Origin: Mucor racemosus | Lineage: Eukaryota; Mucoromycota; Mucoromycetes; Mucorales; Mucoraceae | Direction: 5' to 3' | NCBI GenBank assembly: GCA_027405735.1 | Contig: JAPEHQ010000021.1 | Span: 124,001-188,000 of the forward strand | DNA: 64,000 bases | In this document: piece by piece, positions 21,636 to 33,898 of the stretch | How positions within the stretch are numbered: position 1 is the first letter of the stretch | How the letters are laid out: the number at the start of each line of letters is the position of its first letter | Notes under the pieces: generated by a model | What the model was told of the DNA's origin: nothing | The model's input: only the letters and a program-made list of their open reading frames with translations | Databases searched by the model: none | Program-made: the position numbers and the translations under genes

Positions 21636-23522
21636 TCAAGGAATATGGGTAGCGCCTTTTGCTTGACGCTTTTGTTGAAGAATCTTCTTTTGACGATTTT
21701 CTTCGTTTTTAAATGCGGATTTGGTAGATTTCTTCTCTTCTCGGCGATTCTAAATTTAAATAAATATGCATAAATTTTTCTATTTTCTACTCGAATTTCT
21801 ATTTCTAATCTTACCTTTTTTGCTTCTTTGATTGCTTGTTTTCGTGCTTTCTTCTCTTCTTTTGTCTCGGCTTTTGATCTAGCCGCACCCTGATTTTCTC
21901 CAGCTTCATCATCATCGTCTTCTTCTTCTTCCTCCTCATCACCTTCGTCACTTTGGCCTTGTTCTTCAATATCTTGTTGCTTTTTCTTGCGTTCAACTTC
22001 TATCAAAACAGGCATACCAGTCTTGGGATCAATACGAATTCTTCTTGAAGGTCCTCTATCATTGATAAGGGAAGGATGGTTTTCGAGATTAGAGTAAGTA
22101 GAAATGACACTTTGAACATCCCAGGTTTCTCTTTGCTTTTGTAAAGGTCTTTCCAACTTGGGTTCCAATGCAGATTGGGTCAATTTTTGTCTAGATGTAC
22201 GTTCTAATTCTTTTGCTTCTTCATCAATAATACTGGGCTTGATTAAACCTTGACGCATACTGTCTAATTTGGCAGCAGAAGTTTCACCTTCCAATTTAGG
22301 TTGCATCTTTTTACCAACAATTTCATATTTCTCCAAGAATTCATCCAAAATAGCATCAAAATCAGCACGCTCTTCAACTTCTTCATTGCTGTCATATTCG
22401 CTTTCATCGTCATCATCTGCGTATTCCTCTTCGATCTTTTCGAATCGGTCGTCTAATAAGCGAAGTTGTGTATTACGGTGCATAGCTGAAGATGAAACTG
22501 AGAATCCAGTTTGCTTTGTTTGACGATCAAAATCATCAGAACCATCATCAGAACCAGCAGCTCTACGATTTTGATTCAACTTGAATCTAAATGTAATTCG
22601 TTAATTCATGCAATTTTCTTTAAAACGAAATGCTATTTTTACATACTTGTTAAAAGCTGCTTGCCAATCATAATTCTCTTCATTGACCTCTTCCCCTTCT
22701 TCTCCTTCAACTTCATAATCTTCATATTCTTCTTCGGAATCAAAATATTCCTCATCCTCTGCTGGATCATAAGCTTCGCCATCAGCATTAAGAGCATCAA
22801 AAAAGTCATCATTTAAATCATCTTCAACATATTCTTCATCTGATAAGGCTTCAAGAACTTCACGCAGTCTAGGATCCATATCAGGTTGAAGACCACCATC
22901 AAGACCTGTGGTTTGGTTCATTACACCGACGCTCATTTCAATATTTGAAGGTAAAACATTGGAAGGCAATTGGAATAAATTGGGATTCTTTTGATCTCTA
23001 TGTACATCAGCATCATCTTCTTTGAACATGCTGTCATTCAAGGTCTTTGGCTTCTCTTTTTTACCAGGGGCTTCCAAGAACACAGAATCAGTGCCACCAA
23101 TAGGCTTTAAATGTTGAGTGTAATCATATTCTCCATCATCGAAAAAGATACCATATTGAGCTGCTTGGCCAATACGTCTGATAAACAAATGAAAAATTTT
23201 AGCTTTTTTGCATTCAAGTACAATATATCTAATCACAAAAACTTACTGATCAATTTCATCTTGAGTCAATTTCTCGGGTTTAGCTTTAACTCTTTCAATT
23301 TCTGCTTGGGTTTTGTGCTATAGTTTACATGATTTGATAAATGACATTTTACTACTGCGATTTCTAAATTTACTGTCATACCTTCATTTGATTGATAGGC
23401 AATACTTCCTGGAGCACACGATCGGGGGCTTCGGAATCATTGATCAAAGGATCCTTCTGAGAACGATGAACAACATGGAAATGCTTTGCAGATTTCTTGT
23501 CAATGAAAGCTTTTTTACCCAT
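21636..23522 (-). CDS. LTV1: Ltv1, 40S ribosome biogenesis/export factor
   Basis: Ltv1 binds pre-40S particles, helps place Rps3 and supports nuclear export. Exons 23522-23382, 23317-23247, 23177-22647, 22586-21815 and 21749-21636 join in frame to 542 residues. The N-terminus MGKKAFIDKKSAKHFHVVHR and the segment QYGIFFDDGEYDYTQHLKP are characteristic. Long acidic tracts follow (DEEYVEDDLNDDFFDALNAD and a second EEYADDDDESEYDSNEE block). The conserved WDVQSVISTYSNLENHPSLI and RIRIDPKTGMPVL motifs come next, and the tail is basic and coiled-coil-like. The exon 3/4 junction uses the acceptor 9 nt before a nearer AG, because the nearer one would give an immediate stop. Divergent from BFR1 with 278 bp between start codons, so a shared promoter is likely. 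Confidence 0.93.
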
Positions 23523-23800
23523 ATTTGCGTATAATAAAAATATAAGAAATAAAGAAAAAAAAAAGCGAGGATATCCAGTACTGCACAACAGAATAGTATC
23601 CTCTCCTTTTCGCCCTCAAAAAAAGAAAAAAATCTAGTGGCTTATTGATATACCTTGACAAGCTTGATTGGTTAGTAAATGAAATGATATGGAACCCTTC
23701 ATTTGATGAGCCGAACAAATTGCTGTTTAAAAATATCTCCCTCGATAATCAATTTATTCCTTACCTTTCCATACTCTTCCTTTAGTAACCCCTTAATAAA

Positions 23801-25457
23801 ATGTCTGCTGTCTCTGCTGCCCCCGTTCTTCCTGATCATGTCAAGAAACCTAATGAAGAAGAGTTCAAGAAAGAGTTGGCTGATGTAAATGCCAACATTG
23901 AAAAGATCCAAAAGCAATTTGTGAGTTTTTCTTTATGTTATTGTTATTGTTATTATTTGGTAACTGACACAAAACATCATAATAGGATGCTATTAGAGAG
24001 AAGATTGCCAAGGTTCCTCAAAAGAACGATAATGCTCGTCGTGAGGAAATCAAGGCTGAGTTAACCGAGATTCGTGATAAGCAAGCTGCTCTCAAAAAGA
24101 CCCGTAAGGCTGTCTATGAACAATTAGATGCCATCAATGATTCCATCAGAAATAAGGTAAATTTCTTGAATAAAATGTGTTTGATCTGCAGTACAGTGGT
24201 TAATTTTTGTATCATGTTGCCTAGGTTGGTTCCATCAAGGGTTTCCAAACCAAGATCCCTTTCAAGACCACTGAGGAAGTTGATACTCGTATCGCGTATG
24301 TAATTTATATACGAAATATTAATACAAAACACTCTTATACTAATACGCGTTTTCAGTGAACTCGAAAGTAAGATTGAAGCCGGTGTCAGAATTGTTGAGG
24401 AAAAAAAGGTACAAATCTAAATTGGTCAAATCTCATGGGAAATTTTTATTAATTTCTAGTCGTACAGATGTTGCAAGAGATTTCTTTATTGAAGCGTAAC
24501 CGTCTTTCAGTTGAGGATGTTGATGGTCAACAAGCAGCTATTAACAAGGAAAGAGAAATTTATGGTGAACTTAAAAAGAACATTGATGATTCTGATGCCA
24601 AGAAGTTGAGTGATCGTTATGAGGAACTTGATGCTGAGTTCAAGTTGCTTTATGCTGATCAATCCAAGCAACGTGAGGCTCGTAATCAACTTTATGATGA
24701 ACGTAACCGTCTCAAGGCATCATTGGATGAAGAATACACCAAGATGCGTACTATGCGTGATGAACATCGCAAGAACAATGATGAATATTACACTTTTGTT
24801 CGTCAATTAAGAGATTATAAGCGTGAACAAGAACAACTCCGTAAGGAACAAGAAGAAATTGAGAAGCGTCAAGAGGCTGCCAAGCAAGAATTGGAATTGG
24901 CTGCTTTGCCCGCTTTCGAGAGCGAAATCGCTCTTTGTGATAACCTTGCCCACTTTTTGGAAGGTTTCGTTTCTTCTGGTGAAAAGAAGGGGTCTGAACA
25001 ACAACCCTCTGTTAATGCTGCTGCTGATGCCTTTGATGGTATGGTTATCAAGAAGCGTGATGATGAAGATTTCTTTGTTGGTAAGAGCAAAAAGAAGCAA
25101 CAAAAGCAAAAGGATCCCAAGGAAAAGAAGGTGGATACCCTCAAGTTACCTCTTGCTACCATGGAAGCATTCTTCGATATCAAGGTCACTGTACCTACCA
25201 AGATTTCTGAAATTCCCGCTACCCTTACTAAACTCAAGGAGCGCAAGGAATATTATATTACTGAACAACCCAAGGCTACTGCATTAAATAAGAAGAAGGC
25301 CGAGGAAAAGATTCAAGCTATGGAAAAGGAAGAGGAGGAACAAAAGAAGGCTGAAGCTGAAGCTGCTGCTGCTGCCGCTGCTGCTGCTGCTCCTGCAACT
25401 ACCGAACCTGTTGCTGCTAAACAAGAAGAATCAACTGAAGAAAAGAAGGAAGAGTAA
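23801..25457 (+). CDS. BFR1: Bfr1-like coiled-coil mRNP/nuclear segregation protein
   Basis: Bfr1 associates with polysomes and mRNP complexes at the ER and affects ploidy and secretion in yeast. Exons 23801-23920, 23986-24156, 24225-24295, 24357-24408 and 24468-25457 join in frame to 467 residues. The protein is almost wholly charged coiled coil: KVGSIKGFQTKIPFKTTEEV, LKKNIDDSDAKKLSDRYEEL and the KREQEQLRKEQEEIEKRQEA block, ending in a Lys/Ala/Glu-rich tail with an Ala run. Conserved family segments are the IPFKTTEEVDTRI motif and the central ALPAFESEIALCDNLAHFLE. Codon use is noticeably more C-ending (AAG, ATC, ACC) than neighbouring genes, consistent with high expression. Exon 5 uses the second of two acceptors (24467), since the first breaks the frame. 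Confidence 0.9.
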
Positions 25458-25997
25458 AAAAAAATTACAAAGCACATCATTGCTAAAAAGAAAATCACGA
25501 AAATTAGATTAGATGTCATGCAAATAACACCACTTTTTTGAATAATAGAATCACCTTGTTTTAATTTTTGTTTAAAATTATTTGTCATGGAGATTTCATC
25601 CCTTTTTTTTTTTGTTTTTTTTTGGATGTATCACTGAATAAACTTTGTTGATCTCTGATGATTTGTTACACTTTATTATCGAGAGATTATATACATATTC
25701 TTATTTTTAGGTCTGTTTCGTTGTATCATTCGACTGCTGTATTGATATTTTTCGGTTAATACATGCCTCCCACCTGAAAAAAAAAAAAAAAAAAAAAATC
25801 TTTCAAACTTGCTATTCAAAATTGGGAGCATGTCCTATTTTCTATGACTAACCCCATATATGCTAAACAGCTTTCGGGATACACCTTAGGCATTTCAAAA
25901 TAAACATGAATTAGTCGTATTATGTTATTTGTTCCTGAACTTATTTTATATCTCACGAAAGACTCAAAATCACTTAAATTTTGCTGCTTTTTCCTAA
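25458..25997. other. AT-rich region downstream of BFR1
   Basis: BFR1 3' untranslated region and AT-rich DNA with poly(A) and poly(T) runs (for example 25778-25798). No gene recognised. Confidence 0.6.
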
Positions 25998-27180
25998 AAA
26001 ATGTGGGTCCGACTTTTCATCTCTGCTCTACTTTTTCTTTCGACTAAATAGCACCAAGAAAAAATTATATGAAAATGTACCTGAGATGTTCAGCTTCAAT
26101 TCAAAAACAAATATCCTAAAATATCCTATTTTTTGCGTTTAATATAACCTCTTTAGTGCTAATGCTTCAGATTTTTACAGGTATTTCACTGCTAGAATTG
26201 AAAACTTTAAGCCTTAATATCTGTGCAAAAAATTAAGTTATACTAACTCTTTTTAATAATAAAACTTACTTGTTTTGGCGCGCTCTATAACATATTGTAG
26301 TATAAAAAAATTATGAGCACTTTTTTTTTTTATTCCATGTTTTTGAACATTTTTGTAGTAAATTTCAAAATATTTGTTAAATTAAACAGTACTGTTTTTA
26401 CTATTGTGTCATCGAACACCTTGAGCTCTCTCGGACCCAATTTGGTTTTTTTTGAAATATTGATTTTTCGTGGAGATATCCTCAAAAATGTGTACAAAAA
26501 GGTATTTTCATTTCTAGCCTCAATTTTTCCTTGTATACCCTCATCCCAAATTCTGAATTTGAAAAAAAAATAGACAAAAGTCTCATTTTCTCTACGAAAA
26601 ATGTAGCTAGAAGGTCTAACAATGGCGAGATCGATAGATAATTTTGTTGCACATTTTTTCTAGTATTTATATTAAAAATATGCTTATGAAAAGTGATGTG
26701 TATCTTCAAAAAATCTCCAAAATTTCGATTGCATTTTACGTAAAATTTAATGTAAAACATTTGTTTGAATTTTATATAAGTGGATGGAGAATTTAAAACT
26801 GCACAAAAAACATTTAATACGCTAGATCTACTTACTTTGCAGTTCATGAGCACTTAAACAATTTTGTTTTTTGAATCATTTTCTGGTCGATTTGTCAAAT
26901 GGATTTTGAAACCCCGTTATAATAAGCTTTAAGCTGTAATACGAACTATTATTTTAATTATCTCGACGAAAAATCAATATTTTTTACTGAAACAAAAACT
27001 ACAGAATGTTTTTCAGTTAAATCTATCGTTTGAATACAAAAAATTAAAATTTTTATTTAGATGATGCTTCGTTTTTTAGAATCAATTTTAGGTCAATGTT
27101 AGGCCACCAGTGTACTTATATTTTGGTATCACCTCTTTGATTTTTGGACAGATCTGTGGCTCATATAGAGTGGCCAAAGT
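25998..27180 (+). repeat. Dispersed repeat family, copy A
   Basis: About 1.2 kb that matches two other places in the window: 46188-48070 in the same orientation and 50505-52298 inverted. Landmarks are GACTTTTCATC near the left end, CAGGTATTTCAC (26178-26189), the TTTTCGTGGAGATATCCTCA block at 26465 and GTTAGGCCA...TTATATTTTGGTA near 27095-27126. Internal arms AAATATTGATTTTTCG (26455-26470) and its reverse complement (26967-26982) could pair. All three copies keep a frame containing ILIFRGDILKNVYKKVFSFL-like text, but no full protein; the copies look non-autonomous. Boundaries are approximate. Confidence 0.8.
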
Positions 27181-27248
27181 ATTGTCGATTATTTTTTGTT
27201 TTTCCAAAAATCTGTCATTTTTAAGATTTCAACGATGTTTCATCGTGC

Positions 27249-28480
27249 ATGATTCCCATAAAATTTGAGCAAAATTTTCCTTTCACATCTTCTAAAATTA
27301 ATAAAAATACTTTCGAAATATCTAACACTAATTTGAGACATAATTTAATCGAAAACTTACGAGGAAACGGTAATAAAAATCTCAAAGAAACTAAAGAATT
27401 AGTCGAAATGATTCAAGAAATTAATAGATTAAATAGCTTAAATAATTGAACCAAGAATTATTTAAGTATATGCCGCCACAAGACTTGAAGATATTCTCAA
27501 TAAAGCTATAATGGAAGACCCGGATAATAAGCATTTTGAGGATCTGGAAAATTCTAGATACATGCTTCCTAGAGATAATTATAAGAGAAGAAGCAGTGTC
27601 GATGACATTGCATTTGAAGAGGACTTCTTCAAAAAGTCTGAGGTTGACTTTAGAAGAAATGTTCGTATGAGCAAAGAATGCTTTCTTGCTCTTTACGAGG
27701 AAATAAAGGATGATGAAGTTTACTTCTCAAGGACTGGTCCTGCTCAAAGAAGCGTTAAATTTCAAATGATTGTCGCTTTGAAACGCTTTAGTTTGTATGG
27801 AAATGGAGCATCAAACAAAGCACTCGGTGATAGTTTTCATATTAGCCGTAATGAATTAATAATATGTGTATTGGTAATAAAAGGATAATTTTTGGATCAC
27901 ATTGATGACTACTTTGAAGATAAAGAGTATGTGGTGGCCGACTCAGCATACGCAAAGGCCAGATAGTGTGTTCCTGTTGGAAAAAGCCTCAAGTATGAAA
28001 CTTTGACTGGTAGTGATAGAAAGTTGAACTACTTTCTATCAAGAACACGAGTAACTATTGAAAACTGTTTAGGTGCTCTGAAAGGTAGATTCCCATCTCT
28101 GGATGAGTTGCGTATTCATTTGAACAACGAAAAAGACATTGATTGATAGAAACAGTCGATGGATTGTAACTTACTTTATCTTGCACAACTTTTGTGTCGA
28201 CAATCATTCTCCTGCTTATATGAAAGAAACCATTGATTATTTCTAACATACGCATAATAGAGATGAATACTTTGAAAAAACTGACATTGATATTTCCAAG
28301 GAAAGAAGCAGTAAATGTAGCAATTATTCTGTTGACACCAATTCCGTACCAGCTGTTCATAAATCAGAAGGCAAAGAAAAGCGAAAATCTTTGAAGAAAT
28401 ACATCATTTTGAATTTGAATAATTATAATATACAAAGCTTAGATGACAATTACAAGGAAGAGTATTATGATGAATAATAA
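27249..28480 (+). pseudogene. Broken PIF/Harbinger-type DDE transposase
   Basis: The frame 27511-27888 reads as the transposase N-terminus (FRRNVRMSKECFLALYEEIK, then MIVALKRFSLYGNGASNKAL). It then breaks and resumes as DDYFEDKEYVVADSAYAKAR with a TAG at 27967. The C-terminal signature follows: YFLSRTRVTIENCLGALKGR then FPSL. The stretch that should carry the first catalytic Asp is missing, and the tail has further stops before a last open segment ending at 28480. So this is an internally deleted, dead copy. A short upstream frame (27249-27449) may belong to the same element. Terminal repeats were not identified; the GC-richer stretch 28560-28720 may include the right end. Confidence 0.7.
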
Positions 28481-31400
28481 AAAATTGATATAAATATTTA
28501 ATTTACTAAATAAATTACTTTATTACTTTCTGATTAATTATAAATGGCATAAATACTATCAAGGGCTTTACTCACCACTACGGCCGACCTGTGCTGCACA
28601 AGATAATTTCATTGTGCCTAGGTGGGCCGCACACTATAGCCTGAGCTGCTGTGCCCACTGAATATATGGCTAAAAAGAAGATAACAAGATGCACATGGGT
28701 ACAACAAAAGAAACTGCACACGAGCACAACGCTACGCCTGTATGTGCAGAATTATAGATTCGGTTGATGTGCATGATATTAACTCCATGCGTGCATCATA
28801 GTAGAACTGCCCATACGCATATCGTTATCCCTATTTGTGCATAATGAGTAATGAGTTGATCCTATGGTCGTAAATTGGTTTGTACATGAGCATCGAGCCA
28901 TTCACAAAATTACATTGTTGTATTTTTTACTAGAATGGGGTTTTAAATCACATTTGCTTTTATTAATATAGATTATAGACCATACAATTCAACAATAAGT
29001 TGTTGATGTAGAGCAATACATGCAAGAACCAATATATTTGTTATATCAGAATCTAGATATAGCGCTACAACGGTAGTTGTATTATCAGGATGATACTGTT
29101 ATTGTTACACCATTAATAGCTATTGTATCACTTGATAATCTCTTCTATATATAATCACAACATTTTCTATAAAACCACACCTTTTACTCTTGTCTAATTC
29201 TTATTAATTTTGGTAAAACAATATTTACAATTATTATCATTTTTAAATATGTTTATAGGTATAATTGTTACAGCAACAATGGTTTTTACTCGAGCACAAA
29301 CCTAAATAACACTTACTGTTTAAATTTATATGTAAGCCAAATCAAAGATTATAGATGTCAATTTATCACGCATAAAATTTAAACAGATTAACCTTCTTTA
29401 AACTTACTATTTTAGTTTACGGCTGTCAGTTGTAAGAAGATTTGTTTTCAAGTATAGCAACTACGATCAAAACTATGGTTATTGTAAAGAACATTAGATC
29501 ATTCTTTTTTTGGCTTATATAACATTTGAAATTTCAGCGCTTTTCTGGAACATTTCGTGGGTTTGTAGTCAGGTCTAACTTTTCATTGATTAGATATAAA
29601 GATCATTGCCTTCTATTTGATCTGGTAATCAAGAAATACATCCAAGAATACAGTAGTAATTAATGATATTTGATCTTAGAATGGGGTTAAATAAAAATAT
29701 CAGTCTCTAAATACAGTATAACGACTGCTACCTATATTAAAAACATTAGTCCCTTATGTTAGCATCATGCGTATTCAGATAAAATAAAAGAATACCAGCT
29801 TGAATGATAGTCTGATAAGCTTTATGAAATGGTGAATATATCCTTGGAATATGAAAACTAAAAGAGGGAAACCACACACGTAGAAAAGGATTTTCAAAGC
29901 TTTACATTATTTAGCGCAATTAATACCCTGTTAAATTGCTCATTTTAGCCAATTTAAAAGTAGTATTATAGCACATGAGCCATAAACTAAACAAAATAGG
30001 CAATATCTATTACCATTTAGCATAAAAACATATATTTCTCTACCAGAGAAACTGTGTCATATCATACTACATTCATTAAAAAATTGCAAAAGCGAGTCCG
30101 TTGAGCGACGCCATAATTGAGCATAGCAAGATCAAGATCGAACAACTAAGTCTCTTATTATACTATGGTACATATCTAAGTTTTAAATAAAAAAGTAGTT
30201 TTTTTAAAACTTTTCTTATATTTAACCATGTACGGTCTGAAAATTCAGACCTTGTAGCGGACATTTTTCGGGGCTCATTTTATCCTTACCAACACTCATG
30301 ATTTTGATCAAAAAACAGAAAAATCAAATTTTGATGCCAAAATCAACGTTTAAATGTACTACATTGTGAGAGAAAATTGTAGCCATGACTAATACACGCT
30401 TTATAAAAGCTTAATATTAGATGTTAAGTAATGAAAATTTATACTTTTGTCCCAAAAACGGGATTTTGGTTAAAGGATTTTCATGTAATATTTTGCAATA
30501 AAAATGTTGATTATTTTTTATTGAGCAAATAGAGCGCTAAAGTTTCTATATGTGCATATTTTTTGTTTTTATAATTGCTAGTATAATTAACGCTAGATTT
30601 GCAAAATCAGAAAAAAAAAATTAAAAAATGTCAAAATTGATGATCTGGACAAGAATAATTTTTGAAATTAATATTCCGCTAATAAGCCTTGTAAGTCTGA
30701 AAAATAAGAGATTTTATAATACTTGAGAACTTTTTCAAGAACTTACGATGCTGTACTCACTTGATTCAAGCTTATTACTGTTGTAATAGGTCAATTGAGT
30801 GTCAATCTGGATATATAATATGGAGGATTATACGAATGACTTTGATTCTATAATTGCTAAGAGAGGTTTTTGCTACTAATTGTATTTGTTATTACTGGTT
30901 TACGATTAATATCTATGATTGATTATATGGGGTTATATAACAATTGGTTATTATAAGTAACAATGATAAATAAGTAATAATATATATTTATTTGGATTGG
31001 ATTATAAATATAAAAGGGGGAAGAAAGAAGAGATAAATTCACTGATATGCAATTAATGTGTTCTTGGTTGTTATTTATATATGCGATTTGCTTATATAAT
31101 GTAGCTGGATGATTATATCAGTTTATAAAAAATATTGGTCTTTCTGTTGTAGTTTTAATCATAAATAAAAGAGCTGAGGAAAGAGTAGGGAAAAACAAGG
31201 AAAAATAATTCTAAATTATCAGTCGATTTTGTGTGTTACAAACAGAAATTTACAAAGGCATAAATACTTTTAGTGTTGACAAACAGATTGTTGTCGTTGT
31301 TCCCATTTGGTTTCTTTCGAAAGAAGAACATGGGCAGAACTCTTTCAAAACCCAAATTTCAAATTGATATATCTCGTCAATAAGGCAATTCTGTTGAATC

Positions 31401-31793
31401 AGAGTAACTCACATCTGCTTGAAACCGTTCAAATTATCTTCGTTATTAATTATATTATGATTGATATACTTTAATAAATTGACTAAAAAACCTTGATCTC
31501 ATTGCTCTGCTTCTCTGGGCTAAGTGGCTCATTGGCAATTCAAGAAAAAGAATCCAAGGCAAGAGTTATGGTTGATCATATCAAAAGATCGGATAAAGAG
31601 CATGGATAAGATCCTAAAGAGATTCAAAAGAATGTGCACTACGACCGAACTATTCTTCCCATGGGCATAATGATCAGCACAAATGGGCAGAATAAAATTT
31701 CTTGTGAAGATCAGGTACTGAGCAAAATGAAAACATTGTGCCTCTAATGCTTATTATATGGGGATGTGGTATCATATTTTTGACATGCCCTGG

Positions 31794-31824
<31 letters not shown>

Positions 31825-32930
31825 AAAACTCACAAAATCGATGCTACAAATTATTTCATAAATTCCGAATTTAGTAAATCATATTCAAGTTCGTCGATTA
31901 CATAATAAGGCCATTTTCATTTTCAGTGGGTGAATGTATGATTCAGGGAAATTAAAATTAGATTTCACACATTGCAGTACCAGTTTACGAGGAGACTTTA
32001 TTTGCATTATCAAAAAACATACACCGTTTTTAGTTTGAAACCCTAAACTCTTTTTAATTTCGTTACATGGTAACTGAGGCGATACCTCCTGATGTTTGAA
32101 TTTATTAATTCTGATGATATCAAATCATATAGAATTTATGCGCACGAAAACAAATGTGGTTCGGATATGTATATATTGTCTATTTATTGTCTTAGCTGCA
32201 CATGAAAAAGCTTATTCTATATGCTGACCCAAATTACATGTGCTTTCATAGAAGTTTTTTATTAGTTTATTGGATGGTGCAATTGTGCTACACGTCCAAA
32301 ATAAGCTTTTGTAACAAAATATAGATTTTTCGATTGAACATCGTATGCAGATTAACAGCCAATGATCTGTTGCTTGTGTAGTATATACCTAAACAGATTA
32401 TCTATATCGTACGAAGAATAGAGCCTTTTTAATAGATAGCATCTATTTAGAAATAGTAAAAGATAAACTATACACCAACACAACATTTCAATTTCAAAGA
32501 ACCGAAGAATCCGAAAGACGCAATAATATAACGAATTGTAAGAATAACAATGATGCAGAGTGCATAGTAGGGCTTAAAAATTCCTCCTATTTATTTGGCT
32601 TTTTCGTATTTGCAAACCGATTAACATGTTTCCATGGTTAAAAAGTAAATACATAACAAACAATGAATGTTTCCGAATCGTAATATAAAACCAAAGCTTA
32701 TATTTAATGGAGGAGAAGGAGGAGAAACAGTAAAGCAGTGTTTGATAAGGAGAAAGCAGTAATTCGACATTAGGGATTTATTGAATATTTTTACTATAAT
32801 TTTAACTGTAATTTTTATTTGCTTTGAGCATTGACATATAACCCAAGTTTATATCTCTTGCTTTTATTTCCTTTTTTTTTTTGTAAAATGTTGTTTTCAA
32901 TGTATTATATACCCCCTCTCATTATCTACA
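28481..32930. other. Long AT-rich accessory region without recognised genes
   Basis: 4.4 kb. The part from 28560 to 28880 is GC-richer with recurrent GCACA/TGTGC words. At 30234-30251 there is an 8-bp-arm palindrome GGTCTGAAAATTCAGACC within a block of A/T runs (about 30220-30770). At 31312-31325 there is the palindrome TTCTTTCGAAAGAA. The stretch 31505-31700 reads partly like a protein but has stops and no known motif. A (TA)n run lies at 31794-31820. No tRNA, rRNA or intact coding region recognised. Confidence 0.6.
31794..31820. repeat. (TA)n microsatellite
   Basis: About 13 uninterrupted TA units in intergenic DNA. Confidence 0.9.
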
Positions 32931-33682
32931 ATGAAAAAAATCCCAAGAATATCTAGGGCGAAATTTGAAAACATTGCATATTTAACGTTAAATGCAGTCA
33001 ACATGATTACTTATTTGATGGTGTTTGCTGCATCGATCACTAAGGCTAAAGAAGGGAGATTAGCTGAAATAATACAAGCCATCTATTGCACGCAAGTAAA
33101 AAAATAAAATAAAAATAGTTGTATGCATTTCATTTTACTTTTTATAAATTAATGCATTGCTATAATATAGAATAATAAGTTGTTTATTGATCCTGCATGA
33201 GTTTACATCACCTGCATGGGTACAAAATTATTTCGGATTTTTGAATGTACATCGAGGTAAGGGAATCTTGATGTTATTGTGAGTATAATATACACAGCGA
33301 GATTACTTAATACAATATGATTTAATGCTTCTTTATAATCAGTCTTGGTTGCTTAGTGATGTGCGAGTTTGCATTCAATATCATAGTTACCATCATCACA
33401 TTTACAATTGGATTTGCTTATTGTATACTTTCATTGATACCCACATTACCGCCCCCAAACAGTTTTTTGATACATTGGCAAAATCACCGAGATTTCTGGG
33501 CTGAGGGATTAGACTTGTCTGTTCCTAAAATACATGCAGCGCCCATAAATAACAATAGCAATTTGCTCCATTTTCCCCATCCTTCAGCTTGGCATCCTTC
33601 ATCATCCAAAATAACATCAGCCAACTCATTTCTTCAATATCAGCAACAAGAAGATCCTCATTTACTACGTGTATATTATTGA
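32931..33682 (+). CDS. TVP15: Tvp15/COPI-associated Golgi membrane protein
   Basis: Small multi-pass protein of late Golgi vesicles (COPI_assoc family). Exon 1 (32931-33095) encodes MKKIPRISRAKFENIAYLTL and on to a first membrane segment ending IIQAIYCTQ. Exon 2 (about 33171-33278) encodes LLILHEFTSPAWVQNYFGFL then NVHRGKGILM, the family signature region. Exon 3 (33343-33682) gives LGCLVMCEFAFNIIVTIITF then TIGFAYCILSLIP plus a polar tail. The exon 2/3 join is in frame. The exon 1/2 join is not: donor GTAAAA (33096) is phase 0, while the conserved frame of exon 2 needs two extra bases before the acceptor at 33170. Either splicing is unusual (a tiny exon) or there is a frameshift or assembly error. 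Family call rests on exons 2 and 3. Confidence 0.7.
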
Positions 33683-33746
33683 ATTAAAATAATGCATCGT
33701 GACACATTTGAATTTGTGTATGTGTATGTGGGCACCTTTTTGAATA

Positions 33747-33860
33747 TTTTTTTTTTTTTTTTTTTTTTTTTTAATGATGAGATTTAAATGATGGAAATTC
33801 CCAAATCATCTATTTTTAACCCTTTTTTCTTCTTTTTTGTTTTCTCTCTCTCTCTCTCTC
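33747..33860. repeat. Poly(T) and (CT)n tracts upstream of the arrestin gene
   Basis: Poly(T) at 33747-33772 and a pyrimidine (CT)n run at 33844-33860. The latter lies about 40 bp before the arrestin ATG and may be part of its core promoter or leader. Confidence 0.8.
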
Positions 33861-33898
33861 TTTTTTTTTTTTACCCTTAAATTACATTTTATTAAATA

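Noticed and set aside
24807..25246. Long open frames on the minus strand within BFR1
   Set aside because: Antisense shadows of a codon-biased coiled-coil gene; no independent motif.
27249..27449. 66-codon frame before the PIF transposase as a separate accessory gene
   Set aside because: Too short and lacks a Myb-like pattern; treated as part of the broken element.
30234..30251. Palindrome GGTCTGAAAATTCAGACC
   Set aside because: Symmetrical, but short and isolated; no flanking duplication or related copies found to support an element.
30771..31242. Possible LTR bounded by TGTAATAGG and GTGTTACA
   Set aside because: TG...CA ends look suggestive, but the flanking bases do not form a target duplication and no second copy was seen.
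31505..31700. Protein-like stretch in the intergenic region
   Set aside because: Interrupted by stops and without recognisable domain; too weak to call a pseudogene.
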